From positions 372,001 to 436,000 of the forward strand of contig NZ_FOYS01000002.1 of the NCBI RefSeq assembly GCF_900115785.1: DNA of 64,000 nucleotides, in the 5' to 3' direction. Positions 1 to 8,762 of this stretch are shown here, in pieces (position 1 is the first letter of the stretch; each line of letters begins with the position of its first letter). Under the pieces are notes generated by a model. The model was not told where the DNA came from. It did not search any database and worked only from the letters and a program-made list of their open reading frames with translations. A program made the translations under genes and the position numbers. This stretch comes from Halogeometricum limi. GTDB lineage: Archaea > Halobacteriota > Halobacteria > Halobacteriales > Haloferacaceae.

Positions 1-2520
1 GTGACGACGGCCGCGAACCGCTACGACCTGGAGAAGGCGGTGCCGATGGAGAAGAAGACGCACTTCCGCGAAGTCGAACGCTACTGGGTGAACAAGCCCC
101 ACTCGTTCGTCGTCGTCTTCCACTCGGTCAAGGAGAACGAGAAGAAGTACTACGTCATCGAACCCTACCAGAACCGCCTCGAAGCGGACCTGACGGAATT
201 TCTCACCGGCAAGTTGCGGACGGCCATCAAGTACGACGACGAGAGCACTGTCGGGACCGAAGAGGGGACGCGACGGCGAGTCATCGAACAGCAGTCGCTC
301 GAACTCCTCGAACGGTACGACCTGTTCGACCCCGGCCCGGACGGCTACTCCGACTCGTTCTCGCTCGCACCGCCGCGGACGACCGCCGAAGACGACGGCG
401 CGGACGGCGAAGACGACGGCGGCGGACTCTTCGACCGCTTCGGACTCGGCGGCGGGTCGGCGACCGATTCGGAGGCCGAAACGTCGGCGACCCGCGACGG
501 CGCACTCGCCTCGTTCGCGCGTCGCCTCGGCCTGTCCGAGGAGTCGCTCGGCGGCCGACTCGACGGCCTGTTCGCGAAACCGCCGCGCGACGACGGCCGA
601 CTCGACGGTATCGCCGTCCGGCCCGAACCCGCCCTCCTCGAAGAGGACGCCGACACGCTGACGGAGTACCAGGTCGAGAAACTGCTCTACTACCTCCGGC
701 GGGACTTCATCGGCTACGAACGCATCGACGGCATCAAACACGACATCAACGTCGAGGACATCTCGTGCGACGGCTACAACTCGCCGGTGTTCGTCTACCA
801 CTCGGACTACGAACAGATAATCTCGAACGTCGTCCACGGGGAGACGGAGTTAGACGACTTCGTCGTCAAACTCGCCCAGCGCTCCGGCAAGGGTATCTCG
901 AAGCGTCGCCCGCAGGTGGACGCCACGCTTCCCGACGGGTCACGCGCGCAGTTGACGCTCGGTCGCGAAGTCTCGGACCACGGGACGAACTACACCATCC
1001 GCCAGTTCAAGGACGTGCCGTTCACGCCCATCGACCTGGTGAACTGGAACACGTTCTCGCTCGACGAGATGGCGTTCCTGTGGCTCTGCATCGAGAACCA
1101 CAAGTCGCTCATCTTCGCCGGCGGGACGGCGTCCGGGAAGACCACCTCGCTGAACGCGGTGTCACTCTTCATCCCCTCGAACTCGAAAATCGTCTCCATC
1201 GAGGACACCCGCGAGGTGGAACTGCCGCAACGGAACTGGATCGCCTCCGTCACCCGTCCGTCGTTCTCCGACGACGACAAGGGCGACGTCGACGAGTTCG
1301 ACCTCCTCGAAGCGGCACTCCGCCAGCGACCCGACTACATCGTCATGGGCGAGATTCGGGGCGAGGAGGGGCGGACGCTGTTTCAGGTCATGTCGACGGG
1401 CCACACCACGTACACGACGTTCCACGCCGACAGCGTCGGCGAGGTCCTGAAGCGCTTTACGACCGACCCCATCAACGTCTCGAAGACGATGTTCTCCGCG
1501 CTCGACCTGGTCTCGATTCAGACCTCGACGCGCGTGCAGGGGAACAAGGTCCGACGGAACAAGTCGCTGACCGAGATAAACCACTACGACGCCGAGAACG
1601 ACGAGATAAACGTCCAGGACGTGTTCCAGTGGCAGGCCGAAGACGACGAGTTCCTCCGGATGGGTTCGTCGAACACGTTAGAGGAGATTCGGTTCGACCG
1701 CGGGTGGTCCCACGAGACGCTCGAACGCGAACTGTTCGTGCGACAGGTGGTCCTCGCGTACCTCATCGAACGCGGCCTCAACACGTACACGCAGGTGGCC
1801 GCGACGCTGCAGGCGTTCATCAACGACCCCGACACCATCCTCGCACTGATGGCGCAAGACGACCTCGAACGGAGTCTCGAAGACCTCCGCGAGATGGAGT
1901 CGGTCCACATCAACGTCGACCCCGAGAAGGAGAAGATGGTCCCGCGCCCCGACCCGCCCGAGGACGTCCTCGAACTCTGCCGGGAGATACTCGCCCGCGC
2001 CGAGGAGGAACTGTTCCCCGACTACCGCGGACGCGACGCCGACGAGGTCGCCGACGCCCTGCGTCACATCGCGGAGGACCCCGACGTGAACGCGGGATAC
2101 GAGGAGCACGCGGAACTCGACGCGCTGGACGAAGCGACGCGAGACGACCCCGAACTCGCCGCGGGCGAGGACGGACCGGCGGAACTGGACGAGGGGGACG
2201 ACCCCGGACCGAGCGAACTGGAGGGCGACGACGCGCCGGCGTTAGGGTCGGGCGACGCCGAGGACGCTGGTGGCGGTGACGGTGTCGCGGCCGACGACGG
2301 TGACGGCGGCGACGCTGAAACCGTCGAGGATTCCGCCGACACGGAGGACGCTACCGACGCGGAGACGACGTCCGGGGACGCCTCCGAGACGGGCGAGGGG
2401 AGAGAGCTGACCCTCGACGACGTCCTCTCCGACGAGGCGTCCAGAGAGATAGAAGAAGACGGATGGGGGTTCGGCGAGTTCGAGAACGCCGACCCCGAAG
2501 ACGCCGAGGGAGACGAGTAG
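1..2520 (+). CDS. Type II/IV secretion ATPase (archaeal pilus assembly, PilB-like)
   Basis: Cytoplasmic hexameric ATPase that would power assembly of a type IV pilus-like fibre with the membrane protein encoded next to it. The Walker A loop GGTASGKTT lies at residues 374-382 and the Walker B region DYIVMGEIRGEE around 445-456 with Glu451; an Asp-box-like TFHAD follows. Two stretches are unlike the core: an acidic Gly/Asp-rich insert at about residues 115-160, and a very acidic low-complexity tail from about residue 695 to the end. The 839 residues are therefore long for the family. The window opens exactly on a GTG codon, so the true start may lie upstream. The stop codon directly abuts the ATG of the next gene, implying one transcript. 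Family assignment is firm; which substrate it assembles is inferred from the neighbours. Confidence 0.93.
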   Translation: MTTAANRYDLEKAVPMEKKTHFREVERYWVNKPHSFVVVFHSVKENEKKYYVIEPYQNRLEADLTEFLTGKLRTAIKYDDESTVGTEEGTRRRVIEQQSLELLERYDLFDPGPDGYSDSFSLAPPRTTAEDDGADGEDDGGGLFDRFGLGGGSATDSEAETSATRDGALASFARRLGLSEESLGGRLDGLFAKPPRDDGRLDGIAVRPEPALLEEDADTLTEYQVEKLLYYLRRDFIGYERIDGIKHDINVEDISCDGYNSPVFVYHSDYEQIISNVVHGETELDDFVVKLAQRSGKGISKRRPQVDATLPDGSRAQLTLGREVSDHGTNYTIRQFKDVPFTPIDLVNWNTFSLDEMAFLWLCIENHKSLIFAGGTASGKTTSLNAVSLFIPSNSKIVSIEDTREVELPQRNWIASVTRPSFSDDDKGDVDEFDLLEAALRQRPDYIVMGEIRGEEGRTLFQVMSTGHTTYTTFHADSVGEVLKRFTTDPINVSKTMFSALDLVSIQTSTRVQGNKVRRNKSLTEINHYDAENDEINVQDVFQWQAEDDEFLRMGSSNTLEEIRFDRGWSHETLERELFVRQVVLAYLIERGLNTYTQVAATLQAFINDPDTILALMAQDDLERSLEDLREMESVHINVDPEKEKMVPRPDPPEDVLELCREILARAEEELFPDYRGRDADEVADALRHIAEDPDVNAGYEEHAELDALDEATRDDPELAAGEDGPAELDEGDDPGPSELEGDDAPALGSGDAEDAGGGDGVAADDGDGGDAETVEDSADTEDATDAETTSGDASETGEGRELTLDDVLSDEASREIEEDGWGFGEFENADPEDAEGDE

Positions 2521-4563
2521 ATGAGCCTCGACTCCTCGGCGGGCGGACTCGACCAGGGGACGGACGTCCTCGGCGACGCGTTCTACCCGCTCTTCGGTCT
2601 CCTCTTCGACGAGGACGGCGAGTTCGTCGGCGACGTCGAACGGAAACTCGAACAGGCGCGGATGCCCGCGACGGTGGAGTTGTACCTCTCGCGTGCGCTC
2701 GCCGTCGGCGTCCTCGTCGGCGGCGCGTCGTGGCTCGTCGGGTCGGTGGTCTGTTACGCGCTGTTCGCGTTCGGCGTCGTCTCGGCCGAGACGGTCAGTA
2801 TCGGCCTCCCGACGCCGGACGTACAGACCGCCGCGCTGTTCGAGTCGCTGACGATGCCGTTCGCCGTCCTCGTCTCCGGACTCGTGTTCGGCAGTCTTGG
2901 GTTCGGCGCGGGGTTCGGAACGCTCGTCGCCATCCCCTACTCGACGGCGTCGAGTCGGAAGCGCGAGATAAACATGCTCCTGCCCGACGCCGTCTCGTTC
3001 ATGTACGCGCTCTCGGTGGGCGGACTGAACCAGTTGGAGATTCTGGAGGCGATGGGACAGGCCGAAGACACCTACGGCGAAGTCGCCCGCGAGTTCCAGA
3101 GCATCGTGCAGGAGACGGAGTACTTCGGCACCGACTACCGGAACGCCATCCGCGACCAGGCCGTCGTCACGCCCTCCGACGAACTCTCGCAGTTCCTCAC
3201 CGACATGCTCTCTATCGTCAACTCCGGGGGGAACATGGAGCGCTTCTTGGACGACAAGAAGGACAAGCACCTCCGCACCGCAAAGCAGGAACAGGAGATG
3301 ACGCTGGAGACGCTGGAACTGTTCGGCGAGATGTACATGACGCTCTCGCTGTTTCCCCTCCTTCTCATCATCATCCTCGTCATCATGAGCATGCTCGGTC
3401 AGGCACAGCAGTCGCTTCTCTACGGGACGGTGTACGGGCTGATTCCACTGACCGGCGTGGGATTTCTCGTCCTCGTCTCGACGGTGAAGCAGGACGAACC
3501 CGGAGACGGCTACCTCCGACCCGACGGCGCGTCGGAGCGTCTCGAACAGAGCCACGAGGAGGGACTGATACACATGGGCCTCGTCGAGAGTTTTACCGGC
3601 GAGTTCGGCGTCTTCGACCGCATCCGCTCGCGAGAGGGGACGTACAAGACGAAGAAACTGCTCGAAGCCCCGCATCACTTCTTCCGCGACGAACCGCTCT
3701 TCACCCTGTTCGTCACCGTCCCCGCCGCCGTCGTCCTCGTCGGCACCGCCGTCGTCGGCGGGAGCGCACCGCTGTCGTGGGACGCGATGCTCAACCAACC
3801 CATCTGGGGCACGTTCGTCTGGTGGTACGTCCCCGTCTACGTCGTCGGGATTCCGCTGGCGTTCTTCCACAGTTGGAACGCGCGGTCACGAAAGGCCGTC
3901 GTCGGCAAACTCTCGGAGAACCTCCGGAAACTGTCGAGCGCGAACGACACCGGACAGACGCTCCTCGAATCGGTGAAGACCGTCTCCGACACGTCGTCGG
4001 GGAAACTCGCCGACGAGTTCGACGTGATGCACGCGAAGGTGAACTACGGCATGAGTCTCCGGTCCGCGCTCGTGGAGTTCAACAACAAGTACCACATCCC
4101 GCGGGTCGCGCGAACGGTCAAACTCATCTCGAAGGCACAGGAGGCGTCGAGTCAGATTACGGACGTGCTGACGACGGCGGCGCAGGCCTCCGAGAACCAA
4201 GACGACATCGAACGCGAACGGAAGTCGCGGACGATGATGCAAGTCGCCATCATCCTCATGACGTACCTGACGCTTCTGGCCGTGATGGCCATCCTGAAGA
4301 CGCAGTTCCTCGACGTGATGGCCGGACTCACCTCGCAGGCGAGTTCGTCCGGCGGGTCGCAGGCGGTGCAGGGCGGCCCGGACTTCGGCGGCGGCGTCGA
4401 CACCGACATGCTCTCGCTTCTGTTCCTGCACGCGGTGACGCTGCAGGCGACGCTGTCGGGTCTCATCAGCGGCTACATCCGCAACGCCGACATCGTCTCC
4501 GGCGTCAAGTTCGTCGTCATCCTCCAGACCATCGCGCTCGCGGTGTGGGCGGTGGTCGGATGA
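2521..4563 (+). CDS. Pilus assembly membrane platform protein (PilC/TadC-like)
   Basis: Polytopic inner-membrane protein of 680 residues, the platform on which the pilus ATPase works. It has two GspF/TadC-type halves: one with the segment LLPDAVSFMYALSVGGLNQLEILEAM near residues 155-180, the second with a similar amphipathic block near residues 460-540, each followed by paired hydrophobic helices. Hydrophobic segments are also seen near residues 60-90, 110-145, 275-310, 400-445 and at the C-terminus. It starts with no gap after the ATPase stop, and its own TGA overlaps the next ATG (ATGA). This ATPase-platform pair is the standard archaeal type IV pilus core. Confidence 0.9.
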   Translation: MSLDSSAGGLDQGTDVLGDAFYPLFGLLFDEDGEFVGDVERKLEQARMPATVELYLSRALAVGVLVGGASWLVGSVVCYALFAFGVVSAETVSIGLPTPDVQTAALFESLTMPFAVLVSGLVFGSLGFGAGFGTLVAIPYSTASSRKREINMLLPDAVSFMYALSVGGLNQLEILEAMGQAEDTYGEVAREFQSIVQETEYFGTDYRNAIRDQAVVTPSDELSQFLTDMLSIVNSGGNMERFLDDKKDKHLRTAKQEQEMTLETLELFGEMYMTLSLFPLLLIIILVIMSMLGQAQQSLLYGTVYGLIPLTGVGFLVLVSTVKQDEPGDGYLRPDGASERLEQSHEEGLIHMGLVESFTGEFGVFDRIRSREGTYKTKKLLEAPHHFFRDEPLFTLFVTVPAAVVLVGTAVVGGSAPLSWDAMLNQPIWGTFVWWYVPVYVVGIPLAFFHSWNARSRKAVVGKLSENLRKLSSANDTGQTLLESVKTVSDTSSGKLADEFDVMHAKVNYGMSLRSALVEFNNKYHIPRVARTVKLISKAQEASSQITDVLTTAAQASENQDDIERERKSRTMMQVAIILMTYLTLLAVMAILKTQFLDVMAGLTSQASSSGGSQAVQGGPDFGGGVDTDMLSLLFLHAVTLQATLSGLISGYIRNADIVSGVKFVVILQTIALAVWAVVG

Positions 4564-5087
4564 GTCCGAGCGTGCGAGGCGGCGAATCCGGGCGCGGGCA
4601 GACGACGCAGGACTTCGTCATCGGAATCAGCGTGTTCCTCCTCGTCGTCGTCTTCGTCCTCGCGTTCGTCCCCGGAATCTTCGACCCGTTCGAGGAGACG
4701 AACCGGACGCAGACCGTCGACAGGTACGGCGCGACGTTGGCCAGCGACGTCCTCGGCGACCCGTCGACGCCCGCGACGCTGAACGCGACGTGTACGTGGC
4801 ACTTCTTCCGGCAGATGCAGACGGGGACCGACACGACCGCAGCCTGTCGATTCGACGACGGGACAGACACCGTGGCCGCGACGCTCGGAAGCGACCGACT
4901 CGACGTGAACGTCACCGTCGTCGACGACGGGGCGGTCGTCTCGCTGAACGCTCCCGACGGCGTCGGCGGGTCGGCGCGCGAACTCCGGGCCGGGCCGCCC
5001 GTTCCGTCGCGGGGGTCCGTCGTGACGACGCGTCGCGTCGTCCTCTTGGAGGGACAGACCCGGCAACTGGTGGTGAGAGCATGGTGA
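4560..5087 (+). CDS. Pilin-like membrane protein 1 of pilus operon
   Basis: Small protein of 175 residues, probably a minor pilin or pilin-like subunit. The N-terminus is a short basic head ending ESGRGQTTQDF, followed by a single hydrophobic helix (about residues 18-40). The rest is hydrophilic, with two cysteines (TCTWHF and AACRF) that could form a disulphide outside the membrane. The RG-Q junction resembles the class III signal peptide cut by PibD, but cleavage is inferred. The start codon overlaps the platform gene's stop (ATGA) and the 3' end overlaps the next gene by 7 bases, so translation is probably coupled. I believe this is the haloarchaeal family DUF7287, from memory. Confidence 0.82.
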   Translation: MSPSVRGGESGRGQTTQDFVIGISVFLLVVVFVLAFVPGIFDPFEETNRTQTVDRYGATLASDVLGDPSTPATLNATCTWHFFRQMQTGTDTTAACRFDDGTDTVAATLGSDRLDVNVTVVDDGAVVSLNAPDGVGGSARELRAGPPVPSRGSVVTTRRVVLLEGQTRQLVVRAW

Positions 5088-5692
5088 CGTCGGCTTCGTC
5101 CGACCGACGCGGACAGGCGCACACGCTCGAAGCCATCGCAGCCGGCATCCTGCTGCTCTCCAGCGTCGCCTTCGCCCTGCAGGTGACGGCCGTGACGCCG
5201 CTGACCGGCAGCACGTCGAACCAACGAATCGAGGACCACCAAGCCGTCGTCGCAGAAGACGTCCTCGCCTCGCAGGCCGCCAACGAGACGCTCAGCGCGG
5301 GCCTCCTGTACTGGAACGACACGCGACGACAGTGGCACGGCGCGCCGTGGGACGGCTACCACGACGGCGCACCGGAGGCGACGGCGCTCGGCCGCGCGTT
5401 GAACGACGCGCTTCTCGACCGGGGGGTCGCCTACAACTTGAACGTCTACTTCTGGCGCAACGACCAGCGAATCCGCGAACAGGTGGTGTACCTCGGCGAA
5501 CCGAGCGACCACGCGTCCGTCGCGACGTGGACCGTGACGCTGTACGACGACGACGAGTTGCGAGACGCCGACGGCGACCCGACGGGGACGACGCTCGCGG
5601 ACGCCGGTGACGGCTACTTCGCCCCCGACGTGGAACCGGGCGGTCCGGTTCGTACCGTCGTCGTGGTGGAGGTGGTGACGTGGCGGATGTGA
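5081..5692 (+). CDS. Pilin-like membrane protein 2 of pilus operon
   Basis: 203 residues. The N-terminus runs basic, then RGQAHTLEAIAAG, then a hydrophobic helix to about residue 40. The remainder is a soluble, probably extracytoplasmic domain rich in Asp, Asn and aromatic residues. The pattern matches its operon neighbours: a short charged head, RG followed by Q or V, and one membrane helix. The Glu in LEAIA is placed like the conserved Glu of type IV pilins, which suggests it can pack in a pilus core; that is inference. It overlaps the gene before by 7 bases and the gene after by 13 bases. Probably DUF7288 (from memory). No cysteines are seen. Confidence 0.82.
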   Translation: MVTSASSDRRGQAHTLEAIAAGILLLSSVAFALQVTAVTPLTGSTSNQRIEDHQAVVAEDVLASQAANETLSAGLLYWNDTRRQWHGAPWDGYHDGAPEATALGRALNDALLDRGVAYNLNVYFWRNDQRIREQVVYLGEPSDHASVATWTVTLYDDDELRDADGDPTGTTLADAGDGYFAPDVEPGGPVRTVVVVEVVTWRM

Positions 5693-6672
5693 TTCGGCGG
5701 GACGACCGCGGGCAACTCATGCTCGTCACCGCCCTCGTGATGGCGACGCTGTTCGTCGTCCTCGCCCTCCTCGTGAACACGACCATCTACACCGGGAACG
5801 TGGCGACGCGGTCGGACGTCAGCGAGTCCGCACAGGTCGTCAACTACCGTTCCGAGGCGGTTTTCGCCGCCGGCGAGACGGTGAGGTACGCCAATCGAAA
5901 CGACAACGAGTCGACCCCCGACGTGGACGCCGCGTACGTCGCGTTGAACGAGTCTCTGCGGTCGAGCGTGAAAAACTGGAGCGACGAGGCCGCCAGACAC
6001 GACGCCCTGTCGGGAACGGCGACGCGAACGTGGGTGGTTGACGTGCGGAACGGGACGCGAATCGCACAGGAGGCGTCGACGCGGAACCTGTCGAGTCCCG
6101 CCGGTGCGACGTACTGGACGCCCGTCTCCGGCGTCACCGCGGTGCGCGGGCCGACGATGACGCTCGACGCGGCGTCGCTGGCGCCCGTCGACGACGACGG
6201 CGACGACGTGTCCGAACTCGAAGACGACGACGCGTTCCACGTCGAGACGGACGAGATAGACGGCGAGCGGCACACGCTGTACGTCTACGAACGGGACGAC
6301 GGCGACGTGGGCGTCACCGTCGTCGAACCGAGCGGCACCGTTCGGACCTGCGGGGCGGCGAACGACGGCGCGGTGTCGCTGGACGCGCACGCCGGGACGT
6401 TCGAAGGCGAGACGTGCCCCGCACTCGCCGCCTTCTCCGACGCGGACAACGCGTTCGCCGTCCGGTTCGACGACGCGCAGAACGCCGTCGGAACGTACTC
6501 GTTCGTCGTCGACGAACGGGCGGACACGGCGTCGGTCGACCCGTCGCTATCGCTGGACTCGGGGACGCCGTTCTACACGGCGGCGATATACGACGCGGAC
6601 GTGGCCGTCACGTACCGCAGTCCGAACACGAACTACAACGCGACGGTGGGGGTGCCGGATGCGACCGCGTGA
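5680..6672 (+). CDS. Pilin-like membrane protein 3 of pilus operon
   Basis: 330 residues, GTG start inside the 3' end of the previous gene. The head MADVIRRDDRGQ leads straight into a long hydrophobic helix (about residues 13-36). The large remainder has no further obvious membrane segment and includes an acidic run near residues 170-190 and two Cys (RTCGA, ETCPA). It probably forms an extracytoplasmic domain anchored by the pilin-like helix. It is the largest but one of the series and could sit at the pilus tip or act as a scaffold, but there is no direct sequence evidence for that. Its 3' end overlaps the next gene by 14 bases. Probably family DUF7261 (from memory). Confidence 0.8.
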   Translation: MADVIRRDDRGQLMLVTALVMATLFVVLALLVNTTIYTGNVATRSDVSESAQVVNYRSEAVFAAGETVRYANRNDNESTPDVDAAYVALNESLRSSVKNWSDEAARHDALSGTATRTWVVDVRNGTRIAQEASTRNLSSPAGATYWTPVSGVTAVRGPTMTLDAASLAPVDDDGDDVSELEDDDAFHVETDEIDGERHTLYVYERDDGDVGVTVVEPSGTVRTCGAANDGAVSLDAHAGTFEGETCPALAAFSDADNAFAVRFDDAQNAVGTYSFVVDERADTASVDPSLSLDSGTPFYTAAIYDADVAVTYRSPNTNYNATVGVPDATA

Positions 6673-7207
6673 AGGGGCCGACCGGGGCGTCTCGACGACC
6701 CTCGGCTACGTCCTCACGCTTGCGATAACGGCCATCCTCGTCTCCGGTCTCCTCGTCGGCACCGGTCAGTACGTCGACGACCAGCGACGGCAGGTGAGCC
6801 ACGAGGAGATGGCTGTCGTCGGCGAGCGAATCGCCGGTCGAACCGCCGACGTCGACCGGATGGTCCGGGCGGGCGAGGGGGTCGGCACGGTGCGCGTCCG
6901 CGCAGAGTTACCGCCGACCATCGCCGGGCAGTCGTACCGAATCGAGGTGTCGGAGCCGACCGTGACGACGCCGCGGACGCACGAGATAACGCTCACGACG
7001 ACGGCGGGCGACAGCGAGACGGTCACGGTTCGAACCGGCGTCGATATCGCCGAGGGGAGCGTCTCGGGCGGAACCGTCGTCATCGACTACGACCCGTCGA
7101 CCGACCGAATCGGTCTCGAATCGAACGAGTCGGTCTCTGCGTCACTCGTCGGACCCGACGTGGCGTTCGCGCCGTCGGTCGTCTCCCAGAGAGGTGTGAG
7201 CCGATGA
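6659..7207 (+). CDS. Pilin-like membrane protein 4 of pilus operon
   Basis: 182 residues. MRPREGADRGVSTTLGYVL opens the protein, and the hydrophobic helix runs to about residue 37. RGVSTTLGYVL is close to the usual haloarchaeal archaellin/pilin N-terminus (RGVSPVIGVIL type), making this one of the clearest pilin-like members. The body is Thr/Val-rich and looks all-beta, as expected for a small extracytoplasmic domain. It overlaps its upstream neighbour by 14 bases and shares ATGA with the next gene. Probably DUF7266 (from memory). Function beyond pilin-like is not visible. Confidence 0.82.
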   Translation: MRPREGADRGVSTTLGYVLTLAITAILVSGLLVGTGQYVDDQRRQVSHEEMAVVGERIAGRTADVDRMVRAGEGVGTVRVRAELPPTIAGQSYRIEVSEPTVTTPRTHEITLTTTAGDSETVTVRTGVDIAEGSVSGGTVVIDYDPSTDRIGLESNESVSASLVGPDVAFAPSVVSQRGVSR

Positions 7208-8685
7208 ATCGGACGTGGCGGACGGACGGGCGTGCCGTCTCGTCGACGGTCGCCGTCGTCCTCCTCCTCGGGATAACGCTCCTCGGAACCGGAATCGTCG
7301 TCGGCGTCGGGTCGTCGGCGCTGTCGGCGACCCAGCAGTCCGTCGACGTGGACCGCGCCGAACAGTCGATGACGCAGTTCGACGCCGTCGCGGCGATGGT
7401 CGGACTCGGACAGACGTCCCGGGAGTCGGTGTCGTTGCAGAGTTCGTCGGACGGCCAGTACGAGGTGTCGGACGACGACGGGTGGATACGACTCACGCAC
7501 TACAACTACTCCGGCGACTCGGACGAAGTGCTCTACAACGCGTCGTTGGGCACCGTCGAGTATCGAACCGGGAAGTCCACCGTCGTCTATCAGGGCGGCG
7601 GCGTCTGGCGACAGACCGAGGGCGGCACCTCGATGGTGTCGCCGCCGGAGTTCCACTACCGCGATGCGACGCTCACGCTTCCCATCGTCCGCGTGCAGAA
7701 CACCGACTCGGCGTCGGGTCGGGTCCGCGCCACCGTCTCGCGCAGCGACGACGTTCGGCGACTGTATCCGAAGCCCGCGGACCCCGGACCGGGATGGGAC
7801 ACGTACGACAACGGCGTCACGGAGTACCGCAACCCCGTCCGAAACGGGTCCGTGAACGTCACCGTCCACAGCGAGTTCTACCGCGGGTGGGCGGAGTACT
7901 TCCGCACGCGAACCACCGGGAACGTCACGGTGAACGACACGGCACGAACGGCGACGCTGGAACTGGCGACGGTGGGGATGGTCGGGTCGTTCGACCTCCC
8001 GGCGAAGAACAAGGGCGTCGAGATTCGCGGGATGGCCCCAGAGCACCCCATCAGACAGTTCGAGGTGTCGCTGGCGAAGTCCAACGGCGGCAACAACAAC
8101 ATGGACTTCTCCTTCTACACGACGAAGGGTTCGAGGGCGTACGAGACGGTGGTGCACGTCCCGAATGGGATCGGGAACTACTGCAAGAACGGGAAGGACG
8201 CCGACATGACGATGGTCGTCTACTATCGGAACGGGTCCGGCACACAGCACGTCTGGACGAACGACAGCATCCCGGCGGGCACCGGCCCGGTCAAGATAGA
8301 CTGCAGCGACGACACCATCGCGGTCAACTACACGAGTAGTATGGCGATGACCTACGACGGGTCGGGTGCGACCGACGAGACGTCGCTGACGTGGGACGAC
8401 CCCGTCGACCCCTCGCCGTCGTTCAACCACTCCGGCGTCGACGGCGAGAACGTGACGTTCGCGCCCGGCGACCAGACGACGAGTCGCCACCTGACGCGAC
8501 ACTACCTCAGCTACTTCGGGCCGGACTTCGGGCTGAACGTCTGGCACGGCCCCGGAAACAGCGGGAAGGCGCGACTCGACGTGGACGAGTCGACGGGCGA
8601 ACTCCGCTACGACACCACCACGTCGTCGCGGTACATCACGTACCTGCACGTGACGGAGAACAACGTCACCGTCGAACTCGACTGA
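7204..8685 (+). CDS. Pilin-like protein 5 with large extracytoplasmic domain
   Basis: 493 residues, last of the co-directional series. The N-terminus has TDGRAVSSTVAVVLLLG, the haloarchaeal pilin-type motif (GRAVS before the helix), with the helix ending near residue 40. The large remainder is rich in Tyr, Trp, Asn, Ser and Thr, carries many N-x-S/T sequons (for example YNYSG, RNGSG, VNYTSS) and has only two cysteines (NYCKNG, IDCSDD). This fits a glycosylated surface domain. It is far larger than an ordinary pilin and could be the tip or adhesive subunit. Probably DUF7289 (from memory). The start overlaps the previous stop by 4 bases. Confidence 0.82.
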   Translation: MNRTWRTDGRAVSSTVAVVLLLGITLLGTGIVVGVGSSALSATQQSVDVDRAEQSMTQFDAVAAMVGLGQTSRESVSLQSSSDGQYEVSDDDGWIRLTHYNYSGDSDEVLYNASLGTVEYRTGKSTVVYQGGGVWRQTEGGTSMVSPPEFHYRDATLTLPIVRVQNTDSASGRVRATVSRSDDVRRLYPKPADPGPGWDTYDNGVTEYRNPVRNGSVNVTVHSEFYRGWAEYFRTRTTGNVTVNDTARTATLELATVGMVGSFDLPAKNKGVEIRGMAPEHPIRQFEVSLAKSNGGNNNMDFSFYTTKGSRAYETVVHVPNGIGNYCKNGKDADMTMVVYYRNGSGTQHVWTNDSIPAGTGPVKIDCSDDTIAVNYTSSMAMTYDGSGATDETSLTWDDPVDPSPSFNHSGVDGENVTFAPGDQTTSRHLTRHYLSYFGPDFGLNVWHGPGNSGKARLDVDESTGELRYDTTTSSRYITYLHVTENNVTVELD

Positions 8686-8714
8686 GGGCGCGAGTCGAGA
8701 GACGGACGGGGCCG

Positions 8715-8733
8715 CGGCGTCGTCGCGACGCCG
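8715..8733. terminator. Possible hairpin between convergent genes
   Basis: GGCGTCG (8716-8722) and CGACGCC (8726-8732) form a perfect 7-bp stem with a 3-nt loop, extendable by one C-G pair. It lies in the 77-bp space between two converging genes. No T-run follows on either strand, so a terminator role is only suggested. Confidence 0.35.
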
Positions 8734-8762
8734 TCTCGGCGACGCTCTCGGTCACACCAACC

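Noticed and set aside
2242-3870. Long open frame antisense to the pilus platform gene
   Set aside because: High-GC DNA gives long antisense frames. The plus-strand frame encodes a clear PilC-like protein; the antisense product has no recognisable domain.
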